DNA of 7,218 nucleotides from Desulfobulbaceae bacterium (lineage in GTDB: Bacteria > Desulfobacterota > Desulfobulbia > Desulfobulbales > Desulfobulbaceae): positions 1 to 7,218 of the forward strand of contig JALVAI010000324.1 of NCBI GenBank assembly GCA_027011235.1, given 5' to 3'. Positions 1-5,732 of the stretch are shown piece by piece; position 1 is the first letter of the stretch; the number at the start of each line of letters is the position of its first letter. Both the position numbers and the translations under genes were made by a program. A model generated the notes under the pieces. The model was not told where the DNA came from, ran no database searches, and worked only from the letters and a program-made list of their open reading frames with translations.

Positions 1-125
1 GGCTAAGTAAAAACACAGATATACAAGGAGTAGTGTTCTGTGGCGGGTCTTGACTATACATGTAGTATGTTGAGAGTCGCCACAGGACACACGACGCAGT
101 AGATCGAAGTTTTTACGACGCCATC
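1..125. repeat. MITE-like hairpin repeat, copy 1 (left end cut by window)
   Basis: First of two related copies. Bases 1-25 equal 306-330, 26-54 equal 358-386, and 81-116 equal 414-449. The left terminus starts GGCTAAGTAAAAAC, so about 3 bases are probably missing at the window edge. The right terminus (109-125) is a degraded match to that of copy 2, with three changes at 117-119. Internally, 33-45 pairs with 78-90 over 13 bp with one G·U (or mismatch). The apex 48-54 plus 56-59 can pair with 65-68 plus 69-75 around a 5-base loop, using two G·U pairs and a bulged T. This copy lacks the 27-bp segment found in copy 2. No reading frame is supported. It looks like a non-autonomous mobile element or a structured intergenic repeat; the family is not identified. 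Confidence 0.85.
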
Positions 126-134
126 AATAATTGC

Positions 135-163
135 TTGTCAACCTACCTGGAGTTGTCTATAAA
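135..163 (+). promoter_or_regulatory. candidate sigma70 promoter upstream of the TRAP receptor gene
   Basis: TTGTCA (135-140) and TATAAA (158-163) are separated by exactly 17 bases. Each box matches the consensus at five of six positions. It lies in the spacer between the two repeat copies and points toward the receptor gene. Transcription starting near 170 would give a leader of roughly 320 nt that includes the whole of repeat copy 2. This is a sequence match only, in a fairly AT-rich stretch. Confidence 0.5.
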
Positions 164-302
164 TTATGATCTTAGTTGAGAGCAGGTGTCATTTTCGACA
201 ATGCAGAACCCGCTGATTGTTTAACGGGTACCTTGAAAGGTGTACGAAAATACAACTATTCAAGGCAAGATGAACTCGTAAAAAATCCGGCAAAAGCTTA
301 AA
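164..302. other. non-coding spacer between repeat copies, with small inverted repeats
   Basis: No credible gene is seen here. Small inverted repeats are ACCCG/CGGGT (208-212 with 225-229) and CCTTGAA/TTCAAGG (231-237 with 259-265, 21-base loop). A competing shorter hairpin ACCT/AGGT sits at 230-241. None has a T-tract. With the promoter at 135-163 this would be the start of the receptor mRNA leader. Confidence 0.4.
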
Positions 303-458
303 GATGGCTAAGTAAAAACACAGATATACAGGTAAGCGGAGCGAAGCGTAGACTCCGAGGAGTAGTGTTCTGTGGCGGGTCTTGACCATACATGTGGTAT
401 GTCCGCGAATCGACACAGGACACACGACGCAGTAGATCGAAGTTTTTACTTAGCCATC
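303..458. repeat. MITE-like hairpin repeat, copy 2, with perfect 17-bp terminal inverted repeats
   Basis: The complete copy, 156 bp. The termini GATGGCTAAGTAAAAAC (303-319) and GTTTTTACTTAGCCATC (442-458) are exact reverse complements. A nested stem pairs 365-374 with 414-423 (one G·U), then 375-378 with 403-406, then 387-391 with 397-401 around a 5-base loop. A 27-bp segment (331-357) is absent from copy 1 and carries its own CGGAG/CTCCG stem (337-341 with 353-357). AA flanks both sides, too short to call a target duplication. No transposase is encoded, so any mobility would need one supplied in trans. The element ends 35 bp before the receptor start codon and would lie in its 5' leader if the promoter at 135-163 is used. 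Confidence 0.88.
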
Positions 459-477
459 AAGGCAACCCAACATCCAC

Positions 478-485
478 AAAGGAGG
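478..485 (+). promoter_or_regulatory. Shine-Dalgarno site that fixes the receptor start
   Basis: AAAGGAGG lies 8 bases before ATG 494. It decides against an upstream in-frame ATG at 392, which lies inside the hairpin repeat and would put about 34 non-signal residues ahead of the signal peptide. Confidence 0.9.
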
Positions 486-493
486 AAAGTCGT

Positions 494-1471
494 ATGAGAA
501 AGGGATTATTTTTCAGTATTGCCCTGGTAGCAGCAATGATGATGAGTCTGAGCACGGCCCAGGCAAGGACCAAATTCGTCACCATCGGTACCGGCGGTAT
601 TACCGGTGTTTATTACCCGACCGGCGGCGCCATCGCCAAGATGGTGAATAAAAAGAAAAAGGAATATGGCATTCGGGCCACAGTGGAATCCACCGGTGGT
701 TCGGTGTTCAATATCAATGCCGTTATGAACGGTGACCTTGAATTTGGTATTGCCCAGTCTGACCGCCAATATCAGGCTGTGCACGGTCTGGCCGAGTGGA
801 AAGACAAAGGACCGCAGAAAGACCTGCGAGCTGTTTTTTCTATCCATCCCGAGTCTGTCACCCTGGTCGCCGCTGTTGACTCCGGAGTCAAGAAAATTCA
901 GGATTTAAAGGGGAAAAAGGTCAACATCGGTAATCCCGGTTCCGGTCAACGCCAGAATGCCATTGATGCCCTTGAAGCCGTTGGTATTGACATCAACAAA
1001 GACATTCAGGCAGAATCCATCAAGGCTTCCGAAGCTGCCAGCCTGCTGCAGGACGGCCGCATTGATGCCTTCTTCTATACCGTCGGCCACCCTTCTGGAG
1101 CAATCAAAGAGGCCACCTCTGGAGCCCGCAAGGTCAGGATTGCCGATGTCGCCGGTCCCGGTATTGACAAGTTGCTGGCTAAGTATCCCTACTATGCCAA
1201 GGCCATTATCCCGCACAAGCTGTACCCCGGTGCCAAGAATGACAAGGACGTACAGACATTTGGCGTAAAAGCCACCCTGGTTACCTCGGCCAAGGTGCCT
1301 GATGATGTTGTTTATGCAATCACCAAAGAGGTCTTTGACAACTTTGATGCATTCAAGAAGCTGCATCCGGCCTACGGAACCCTGACCAAGGAAAAAATGC
1401 TGCAGGGCCTTTCCGCGCCCATCCATCCCGGCGCCCTGAAATATTACAAGGAAGTCGGCCTGATGAAGTAA
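494..1471 (+). CDS. TAXI family TRAP transporter solute-binding protein (periplasmic receptor)
   Basis: A 325-residue secreted receptor that binds a small organic anion in the periplasm and hands it to the TRAP permease encoded downstream. Residues 1-24 form a signal peptide: Lys/Arg near the start, a hydrophobic core, and an AQA cleavage site before Arg25. The mature part has TAXI signatures: IGTGGITGVYYPTGG (31-45), ESTGGSVFNINAVMNGDLEFG (65-85), NIGNPGSGQRQNA (144-156) and DAFFYTVGHPSGAI (191-204). The length matches the family (about 320 residues). The ATG at 494 is chosen for its strong Shine-Dalgarno site and the signal peptide. A strong terminator follows directly, so the receptor can be made in excess of the permease, as expected for a binding protein. 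TAXI receptors studied so far bind glutamate, 2-oxoglutarate or related acids; the substrate here cannot be read from sequence. Confidence 0.95.
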   Translation: MRKGLFFSIALVAAMMMSLSTAQARTKFVTIGTGGITGVYYPTGGAIAKMVNKKKKEYGIRATVESTGGSVFNINAVMNGDLEFGIAQSDRQYQAVHGLAEWKDKGPQKDLRAVFSIHPESVTLVAAVDSGVKKIQDLKGKKVNIGNPGSGQRQNAIDALEAVGIDINKDIQAESIKASEAASLLQDGRIDAFFYTVGHPSGAIKEATSGARKVRIADVAGPGIDKLLAKYPYYAKAIIPHKLYPGAKNDKDVQTFGVKATLVTSAKVPDDVVYAITKEVFDNFDAFKKLHPAYGTLTKEKMLQGLSAPIHPGALKYYKEVGLMK

Positions 1472-1483
1472 GATAGTGCATTT

Positions 1484-1520
1484 TTCGGCGATGGCCTGCG
1501 GGACATCGCCGAATTTTTTT
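1484..1520 (+). terminator. strong intrinsic terminator after the receptor gene
   Basis: A perfect 10-bp stem, TTCGGCGATG (1484-1493) with CATCGCCGAA (1504-1513), encloses a 10-base loop and is followed by seven T (1514-1520). It begins 12 bases after the receptor stop and lies between genes of one transporter. It probably works as an intra-operon attenuator, letting only part of transcription reach the permease, unless the permease has its own promoter. Confidence 0.9.
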
Positions 1521-1567
1521 CTTTGCTGTTTGTCACGACTGTTGGTGACCGGCAAAGAAAAGAAATT
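1512..1567 (+). other. second large stem-loop overlapping the terminator T-tract
   Basis: Bases 1512-1526 (AA, seven T, CTTTGC) pair with 1552-1567 with a single bulged base. Inside, GTCAC (1532-1536) pairs with GTGAC (1545-1549). The outer strand reuses the T-tract and the last two stem bases of the terminator at 1484-1520, so the full forms of the two structures compete. It could protect the receptor mRNA 3' end or affect readthrough. The rest of the gap to 1706 shows no gene and no convincing promoter. Confidence 0.55.
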
Positions 1568-1706
1568 CCCAGGGAGAAAAGTGCAAAACACAGTGGTTGG
1601 CTCGAAGTGATATTCCAGACGTTTAAATTGGATGGTTGCCGCACAGATGGAATTTTCCCGGGCCCCTTCTTGAAAAAAAAGGATCAGGAAAAATATAAAG
1701 AAAGCC

Positions 1707-3788
1707 ATGAGCAAGATCGACGTACAGTTTGAAGATGACGGAATGGAACTGGCCAAAAAAATGGCCGAGGAAGAGGAAGGTATAGGACGCCGTCCCGAGG
1801 GGTGGCAGAAATATATCATCCCGACCATAGCAGTGGCATGGAGCCTCTACCAGTTGGCGCTTCCCAGGTTTATCGTCCTGGAAACCACCTATATCCGGGC
1901 AATCCATCTCGCCTTTGCTCTGGTCCTGGTCTATTTAAATTATCCATTATTCAAAAAACCGGTTTTCGGGATAAAATATTTTTCCCGTCATAGAAAAATT
2001 CCCCTGCTCGACATGCTGATAGCGGCGCTGGCAGGTTTTTCAGCGCTGTACCTTGTTATTTTTCTAAATGATATCAATGCCCGCCAGGGGTCACCCATAA
2101 TGGCGGATATAGTCTTTGGTATCACCCTGACGGTCCTTTTACTGGAAGCGGCCCGCCGGACCATAGGCCCTGCCCTGCCGATTATTGGCGGTTTTTTTAT
2201 TGCCTACTGTTTTTTAGGGCCTTACATGCCCGATCTCATCGCCTTCAAGGGGACCTCGCTCAACCGATTTGTCGGCCAGATGACCATGTCCACCGAGGGC
2301 ATTTACGGGATACCACTTGATGTCTCGGCCACCATTGTCTTTCTCTTTGTCCTTTTTGGCGCCATGCTCGACAAGGCCGGGGCCGGACATTATTTTATCC
2401 AGCTTGCCCTGAGCCTTCTTGGCCGGTACAAGGGCGGTCCGGCCAAGGCGGCCATTGTCGGCAGTGGCCTGACAGGTATGATCTCCGGCTCCAGTATTGC
2501 CAATATCGTTACCACTGGTACCTTTACCATTCCCATGATGAAAAAGGTCGGCTATCCGGCAACCAAGGCTGCTGCCGTTGAGGTGGCTGCCTCAACCGAC
2601 GGCCAATTGGCGCCGCCGATCATGGGTGCGGCCGCCTTTATCATTGCCGAATATGTCAATGTTCCCTATATCGAGGTGGTCAAGGCGGCAGCCATACCAG
2701 CCTTTGCCTCCTATGCCGCCCTTTTCTATATCTCCCATATCGAGGCCTCAAAACTCGGTATCAAGGGGTTACCGAAAGAGGAACTGCCGCGTTTTTTCAA
2801 GACCCTGCTAAGTGGTCTCCACTTTCTGATTCCTCTGTGCATGCTGCTCTATGAACTGATTGTGGTCCGCCATTCTCCGGAGCTGGCCGCCTTTAACGCC
2901 ATCTGTGTGTTGGCGGTTATCATGCTCTTTCAGGAGCCGATCAAGGCCTACAGGGCGGGAAAATCCATTGCTGACGCCTTTAAAAAATCCATCAAGCTCA
3001 TTGTCGCCTCCCTGGTGTCAGGGGCGCTCAACATGATCGCGGTTGCCCTTGCCACTGCTGCCGCCGGCATTATTGTCGGCGTTGTCGCCCTTGGTCTCGG
3101 CAACCTGGTCTCGGAAATCATCGATGTCCTGTCCATGGGCAATGTCTTTCTCATGCTGGTCATCACAGCCATGGCCAGTCTGATTATCGGCATGGGATTA
3201 CCGACAACCGCCACCTACATCGTTATGGCGGCCCTGACCGCTCCGGCCATCGTTACCATCGGCGGGGCCCAGGGCTTTATCGTGCCCCTGATGTCAGCCC
3301 ATCTCTTCTGTTTCTACTTCGGTATCCTGGCCGATGATACCCCGCCGGTTGGCCTGGCCGCCTATGCCGCCGCCGCCATTGCCAAGTCACCACCTATCCC
3401 CACGGGTCTGCAGGGGTTCATGTATGATATCCGGACGGCCATCCTGCCGTTCATGTTTATCTTCAACTCGGACCTTATCCTGCACAACATCAACTCCTGG
3501 CCCCAGGGAATTTTGATATTTGTGATGACCTGTCTGGGCAATTTTGCCTTTGCCTCGGCAACCCAGGGCTGGTTTGTGGCCAGAAACAAATTCTGGGAAG
3601 TGCCTATCTTCCTGTCTGTCACCTTTATCCTGATGCAGCCCCAACGGATTGCCCAATGGATCGGCCTGCCCCATGACCAGCGGTACTGGTGCTACCTTAT
3701 AGGCCTTGCCATATTCGGTATCCTCTTTTTTCTGCAAAAAATGCGGGGTCCGGAGGCGGCGTTGCCATTAAAAGCACAATTATCATAG
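1707..3788 (+). CDS. TRAP transporter fused permease (DctQ-DctM, 4TM/12TM type)
   Basis: A 693-residue inner membrane protein that imports the substrate delivered by the TAXI receptor, driven by an ion gradient. Residues 1-35 are charged and acidic and probably cytoplasmic. Hydrophobic segments start near 37, and the first few (about 37-165) form the fused small-subunit (DctQ-like) part. The DctM part follows with family motifs SGSSIANIVTTGTFTIP (260-276), GQLAPPIMGAAAFIIAE (299-315), GMGLPTTATYIVMA (495-508) and AHLFCFYFGILADDTPPVG (531-549), the paired helical-hairpin regions of this fold. A further hydrophobic tail runs to about 676. Length and fusion are typical of TAXI systems, which usually lack a separate DctQ gene. 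ATG 1707 has only a weak purine-rich site (1697-1704); Met13 or Met19 are possible starts. The gene lies 235 bp after the receptor, beyond the terminator, and is coupled to the UspA gene. Confidence 0.95.
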   Translation: MSKIDVQFEDDGMELAKKMAEEEEGIGRRPEGWQKYIIPTIAVAWSLYQLALPRFIVLETTYIRAIHLAFALVLVYLNYPLFKKPVFGIKYFSRHRKIPLLDMLIAALAGFSALYLVIFLNDINARQGSPIMADIVFGITLTVLLLEAARRTIGPALPIIGGFFIAYCFLGPYMPDLIAFKGTSLNRFVGQMTMSTEGIYGIPLDVSATIVFLFVLFGAMLDKAGAGHYFIQLALSLLGRYKGGPAKAAIVGSGLTGMISGSSIANIVTTGTFTIPMMKKVGYPATKAAAVEVAASTDGQLAPPIMGAAAFIIAEYVNVPYIEVVKAAAIPAFASYAALFYISHIEASKLGIKGLPKEELPRFFKTLLSGLHFLIPLCMLLYELIVVRHSPELAAFNAICVLAVIMLFQEPIKAYRAGKSIADAFKKSIKLIVASLVSGALNMIAVALATAAAGIIVGVVALGLGNLVSEIIDVLSMGNVFLMLVITAMASLIIGMGLPTTATYIVMAALTAPAIVTIGGAQGFIVPLMSAHLFCFYFGILADDTPPVGLAAYAAAAIAKSPPIPTGLQGFMYDIRTAILPFMFIFNSDLILHNINSWPQGILIFVMTCLGNFAFASATQGWFVARNKFWEVPIFLSVTFILMQPQRIAQWIGLPHDQRYWCYLIGLAIFGILFFLQKMRGPEAALPLKAQLS

Positions 3789-3792
3789 GTGG
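3787..3792 (+). promoter_or_regulatory. ribosome binding site overlapping the permease stop codon
   Basis: AGGTGG includes the last two bases of the permease TAG stop and lies 5 bases before ATG 3798. It favours this ATG over the in-frame GTG at 3789, which would lie inside the site, and it suggests translational coupling with the permease. Confidence 0.7.
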
Positions 3793-3797
3793 TTACA

Positions 3798-4292
3798 ATG
3801 AAAAAAATAGAGAAAATACTGGTTCCACTGGCCTTTTCTCCCTATTCCCAGGGAATTGTTGATTATGCTGTTATGTTGGCCACATCCCTTGATGTGGAAA
3901 AACTTATTTTTATCAGTGTCATCAACCAGCGGGACGTGGATGCGGTGGAAACTATCACCGCCTTTGGCTATGAGGTCGACGGCTCCCATTATGTTGAGGA
4001 GATAAAAAAACAGCGCGCGGATGCGCTTGACAAATTACTGAAAAATAGTGAATTCCCGGAAGAACGGATGAAACTGATCATCACTGTCGGCAAACCGGCC
4101 AACAAGATACTCAAGCATGCGGTCCGGGAAGAGGCGGACATGATTGTCATGGGAGTGAAGGCAAAAAGTGAACTGGCGCACGCCTTTACCGGTTCGGTGG
4201 CGGAAAAGCTTTTTCGCCGCTCACCAATCACCATTGTCTCCTATCGGGACGAAAAAATATCTGAGAAGTTGCGAAAACGTATACAGATTTAA
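3798..4292 (+). CDS. UspA-domain protein linked to the TRAP transporter (TeaD-like role)
   Basis: A 164-residue cytoplasmic single-domain universal stress protein. Recognisable parts are KILVPLAFSPYSQGIVDYA (6-24), the VGKPANKIL segment (97-105) and the C-terminal loop MIVMGVKAKSELAHAFTGS (115-133) leading to SVAEKLFRRSPITIV. Family ATP-binding members have an acidic residue after LVP-hydrophobic and a loop G-x2-G-x9-G-S/T. Here the acidic position is Ala12 and the second loop glycine is Ala122, while Gly119, Gly132 and Ser133 are kept. Nucleotide binding may therefore be weak or changed. The start lies 9 bp after the permease stop. In Halomonas, the UspA protein TeaD is encoded with the TeaABC ectoine TRAP transporter and regulates it; a similar control of the permease is inferred here. 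There is no clear intrinsic terminator after the gene. Confidence 0.9.
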   Translation: MKKIEKILVPLAFSPYSQGIVDYAVMLATSLDVEKLIFISVINQRDVDAVETITAFGYEVDGSHYVEEIKKQRADALDKLLKNSEFPEERMKLIITVGKPANKILKHAVREEADMIVMGVKAKSELAHAFTGSVAEKLFRRSPITIVSYRDEKISEKLRKRIQI

Positions 4293-4334
4293 CACATCCG
4301 TTGCCGCCGCCACCTGGAGACAATCTACAACGGC

Positions 4335-4358
4335 GCCATAATATGACATATTCATGGC
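4335..4358. repeat. AT-rich near-perfect palindrome between convergent genes
   Basis: GCCATAATATG (4335-4345) and CATATTCATGGC (4347-4358) are reverse complements around a single central A, with one bulged C at 4353. It lies 42 bp after the uspA stop. It could be a protein-binding site or half of a cruciform. It has no T-tract, so it is not a standard terminator. Its last three bases are shared with the next stem-loop. Confidence 0.55.
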
Positions 4359-4386
4359 TAAAGCCGCTCATGTAACAGCTTTAGCC
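4356..4386. repeat. perfect 9-bp stem-loop
   Basis: GGCTAAAGC (4356-4364) and GCTTTAGCC (4378-4386) are exact reverse complements around a 13-base loop. No T-run follows on either strand, so an intrinsic terminator is not supported. It may help end or stabilise transcripts of the convergent units, or be a repeat remnant. Confidence 0.55.
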
Positions 4387-4429
4387 GCAAACAGTAAACT
4401 AAGGCGGGCTTTGCCCACAACCCAGGTCC

Positions 4430-4510
4430 GTAGGGGGCGACTTCAGTCGCCTTGTAGAAGGCATTCCAGATAAAATAACGCTTTCTTCAGGCGAATAAAT
4501 TCGCCCCTAC
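4430..4510. repeat. REPIN-like element: two inverted GTAG-headed hairpins
   Basis: The left unit is GTAGGG (4430-4435) plus the palindrome GGCGACTTCAGTCGCC (4436-4451). The right unit is in inverse orientation: palindrome GGCGAATAAATTCGCC (4490-4505) followed by CCTAC (4506-4510), the complement of GTAGG. The spacer is 38 bp. A GTAG head followed by a GC-rich hairpin, paired tail to tail, is the architecture of REP sequences mobilised by RAYT (TnpA-REP) transposases. The two hairpins share the GGCGA base but differ at the tip, with each tip still self-complementary. The right end is 19 bp from the peptidase stop codon, a usual REP location, where it may protect the 3' end of that mRNA. No RAYT gene is in the window. 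Confidence 0.75.
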
Positions 4511-4529
4511 AGGACATGTAACAATTGCC

Positions 4530-5711
4530 CTATGTTTCCCTGTTACAAAAAGCGTCTGCGATCTCGGGCAGGGTTGAGGCCAACAACCGGGAGCGCTGCA
4601 CCAGACTTGATTTCAGCATATATTCCCGCTCACTGTGATCATATTCCCCTATGGGCCCCAACCCGTCAAGCACGGGTACGCCTTCACCGGCAAGGGTATT
4701 GGCATCAGACACCCCGGCACGAAATTCCTCACAAAGGGGAATACCAATTTTTTCCGCCTGCTTGGCAAACAGGGAAAAGAGTTTTTTATTGGCAACTCCT
4801 GCTTCCATGAGCGGTCGATCATGGGTCACCTGCAGAGAGGCGCTGATCCCGTTGATACTGTTTTTAGTGGTTATACTCTCCAACAGCCGGCCTAATTCCC
4901 GGCCGGATGTTTCACTGCAATAGCGGGTATCGATCTCGGCGACTGCATGTTCGGCAACAGTGTTGGGACCGATGCCGCCCTGAACAGTGCCGACATTGAC
5001 CACCAGGCCGGTTTCCGGATCATTGAGCGCCTCCATGGCCAATATCTTGCGGGCGATTTCGATTATGGCGCTGGCCTTGTTCTTGCCGGCAAAGGCGGCA
5101 TGGCCGGCCCGGCCATGCACCTCAAGATGATAGCCCCTTTTGCCGCGTCGTCCGGTAACGACCTCACCCTGCAGGCCACCGCATTCGGTCACCAGTCCGC
5201 AACAGGCATCTGTTGCCAGTTCCTGGAGCAGAGGAGTGGATGAGGGGGAGCCGATCTCTTCATCGGAGTTAAACAAAACCATTATCGGCAGATCGGCCAG
5301 CAGTCCCTGGGCATGCAGGGCCTTAAGCGCAAAAATGATCACCACCAACCCGCCTTTCATGTCAATGACACCCGGCCCATAGGCCCTGTCTTCATCCTCA
5401 AGATAGGAGGTGAAATCCGTGTCCTGGGGGAAAACCGTGTCCATGTGGCCGCAGAGAAGAATATTTTTCCCCGCCCTGTTGGCGCCATGTTTTGCGGCCA
5501 GGGTTGAAAAAAGAAGATGGTCACCAAGATCATCCTGCCTGATCCGCCTGCAGAGCAGGGGCAGATCGGCAAGGGATCGTTCTATAACCCGGCCGACCCG
5601 GTCGACCCCTTCCTTGTTCATACTGCCGCTCTGTATGGTCACCAGGTCTCTGAGCAGGGCAAACATCTTTTCCCTGTTTTCAAGAAAAAATTTTTCAACA
5701 GAAAAGTTCAT
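4530..5711 (-). CDS. M20 family metallopeptidase, glutamate carboxypeptidase (CPG2)-like
   Basis: A 393-residue dinuclear zinc hydrolase that removes a C-terminal residue or cleaves an N-acyl amide. Motifs in order: GHMDTVF (88-94, metal ligand His89), YGPGVIDMKGG (111-121, bridging Asp117), NSDEEIGS (148-155, catalytic Glu151, metal Glu152), TECGG (175-179, metal Glu176), GRAGHAAFAGK (200-210, lid domain, His204) and EYDHSEREYM (356-365, metal His359). The spacing 89-117-152-176-359 closely follows Pseudomonas carboxypeptidase G2 (112-141-176-200-385), which releases glutamate from folates. Unlike CPG2 there is no signal peptide, so it should be cytoplasmic, acting on an internal or imported peptide or amide. 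The start ATG follows a GGAAAAA stretch, and the gene begins 21 bp after the KamA-like stop, probably in one transcript. Substrate is inferred; other M20 amidases or dipeptidases remain possible. Confidence 0.9.
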   Translation of the reverse strand: MNFSVEKFFLENREKMFALLRDLVTIQSGSMNKEGVDRVGRVIERSLADLPLLCRRIRQDDLGDHLLFSTLAAKHGANRAGKNILLCGHMDTVFPQDTDFTSYLEDEDRAYGPGVIDMKGGLVVIIFALKALHAQGLLADLPIMVLFNSDEEIGSPSSTPLLQELATDACCGLVTECGGLQGEVVTGRRGKRGYHLEVHGRAGHAAFAGKNKASAIIEIARKILAMEALNDPETGLVVNVGTVQGGIGPNTVAEHAVAEIDTRYCSETSGRELGRLLESITTKNSINGISASLQVTHDRPLMEAGVANKKLFSLFAKQAEKIGIPLCEEFRAGVSDANTLAGEGVPVLDGLGPIGEYDHSEREYMLKSSLVQRSRLLASTLPEIADAFCNRET

Positions 5712-5732
5712 TTTTTCCGGTTCTGTGCTGCC

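Noticed and set aside
201..224. Seven-codon leader peptide (ATG CAG ... TAA) in the spacer
   Set aside because: No Shine-Dalgarno site, no repeated codons and no terminator/antiterminator pair beside it.
392..493. N-terminal extension of the receptor from an upstream ATG at 392
   Set aside because: It reads through the hairpin repeat, has no ribosome binding site and would bury the signal peptide. ATG 494 has AAAGGAGG at the right distance.
1597..1628. Possible promoter for the permease (TTGGCT with TTTAAA or TTAAAT)
   Set aside because: Box matches are poor and the spacing is 19-20 bases; not strong enough to annotate, though a separate permease promoter cannot be ruled out.
1523..1732. 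Small open frame on the + strand between receptor and permease
   Set aside because: It starts at TTG inside the second stem-loop, has no ribosome binding site and overlaps the permease start in another frame.
905..1828. Long open frame on the - strand opposite the receptor gene
   Set aside because: It is antisense to a clear TAXI receptor, spans the terminator region and has low-complexity composition; it is a shadow.
4403..4416. GGGC-TTT-GCCC mini hairpin before the REPIN
   Set aside because: A 4-bp stem with no T-tract; chance occurrence is likely.
4430..4510. CRISPR array
   Set aside because: Only two units, in inverse orientation and each internally palindromic; there are no regular repeats and spacers.
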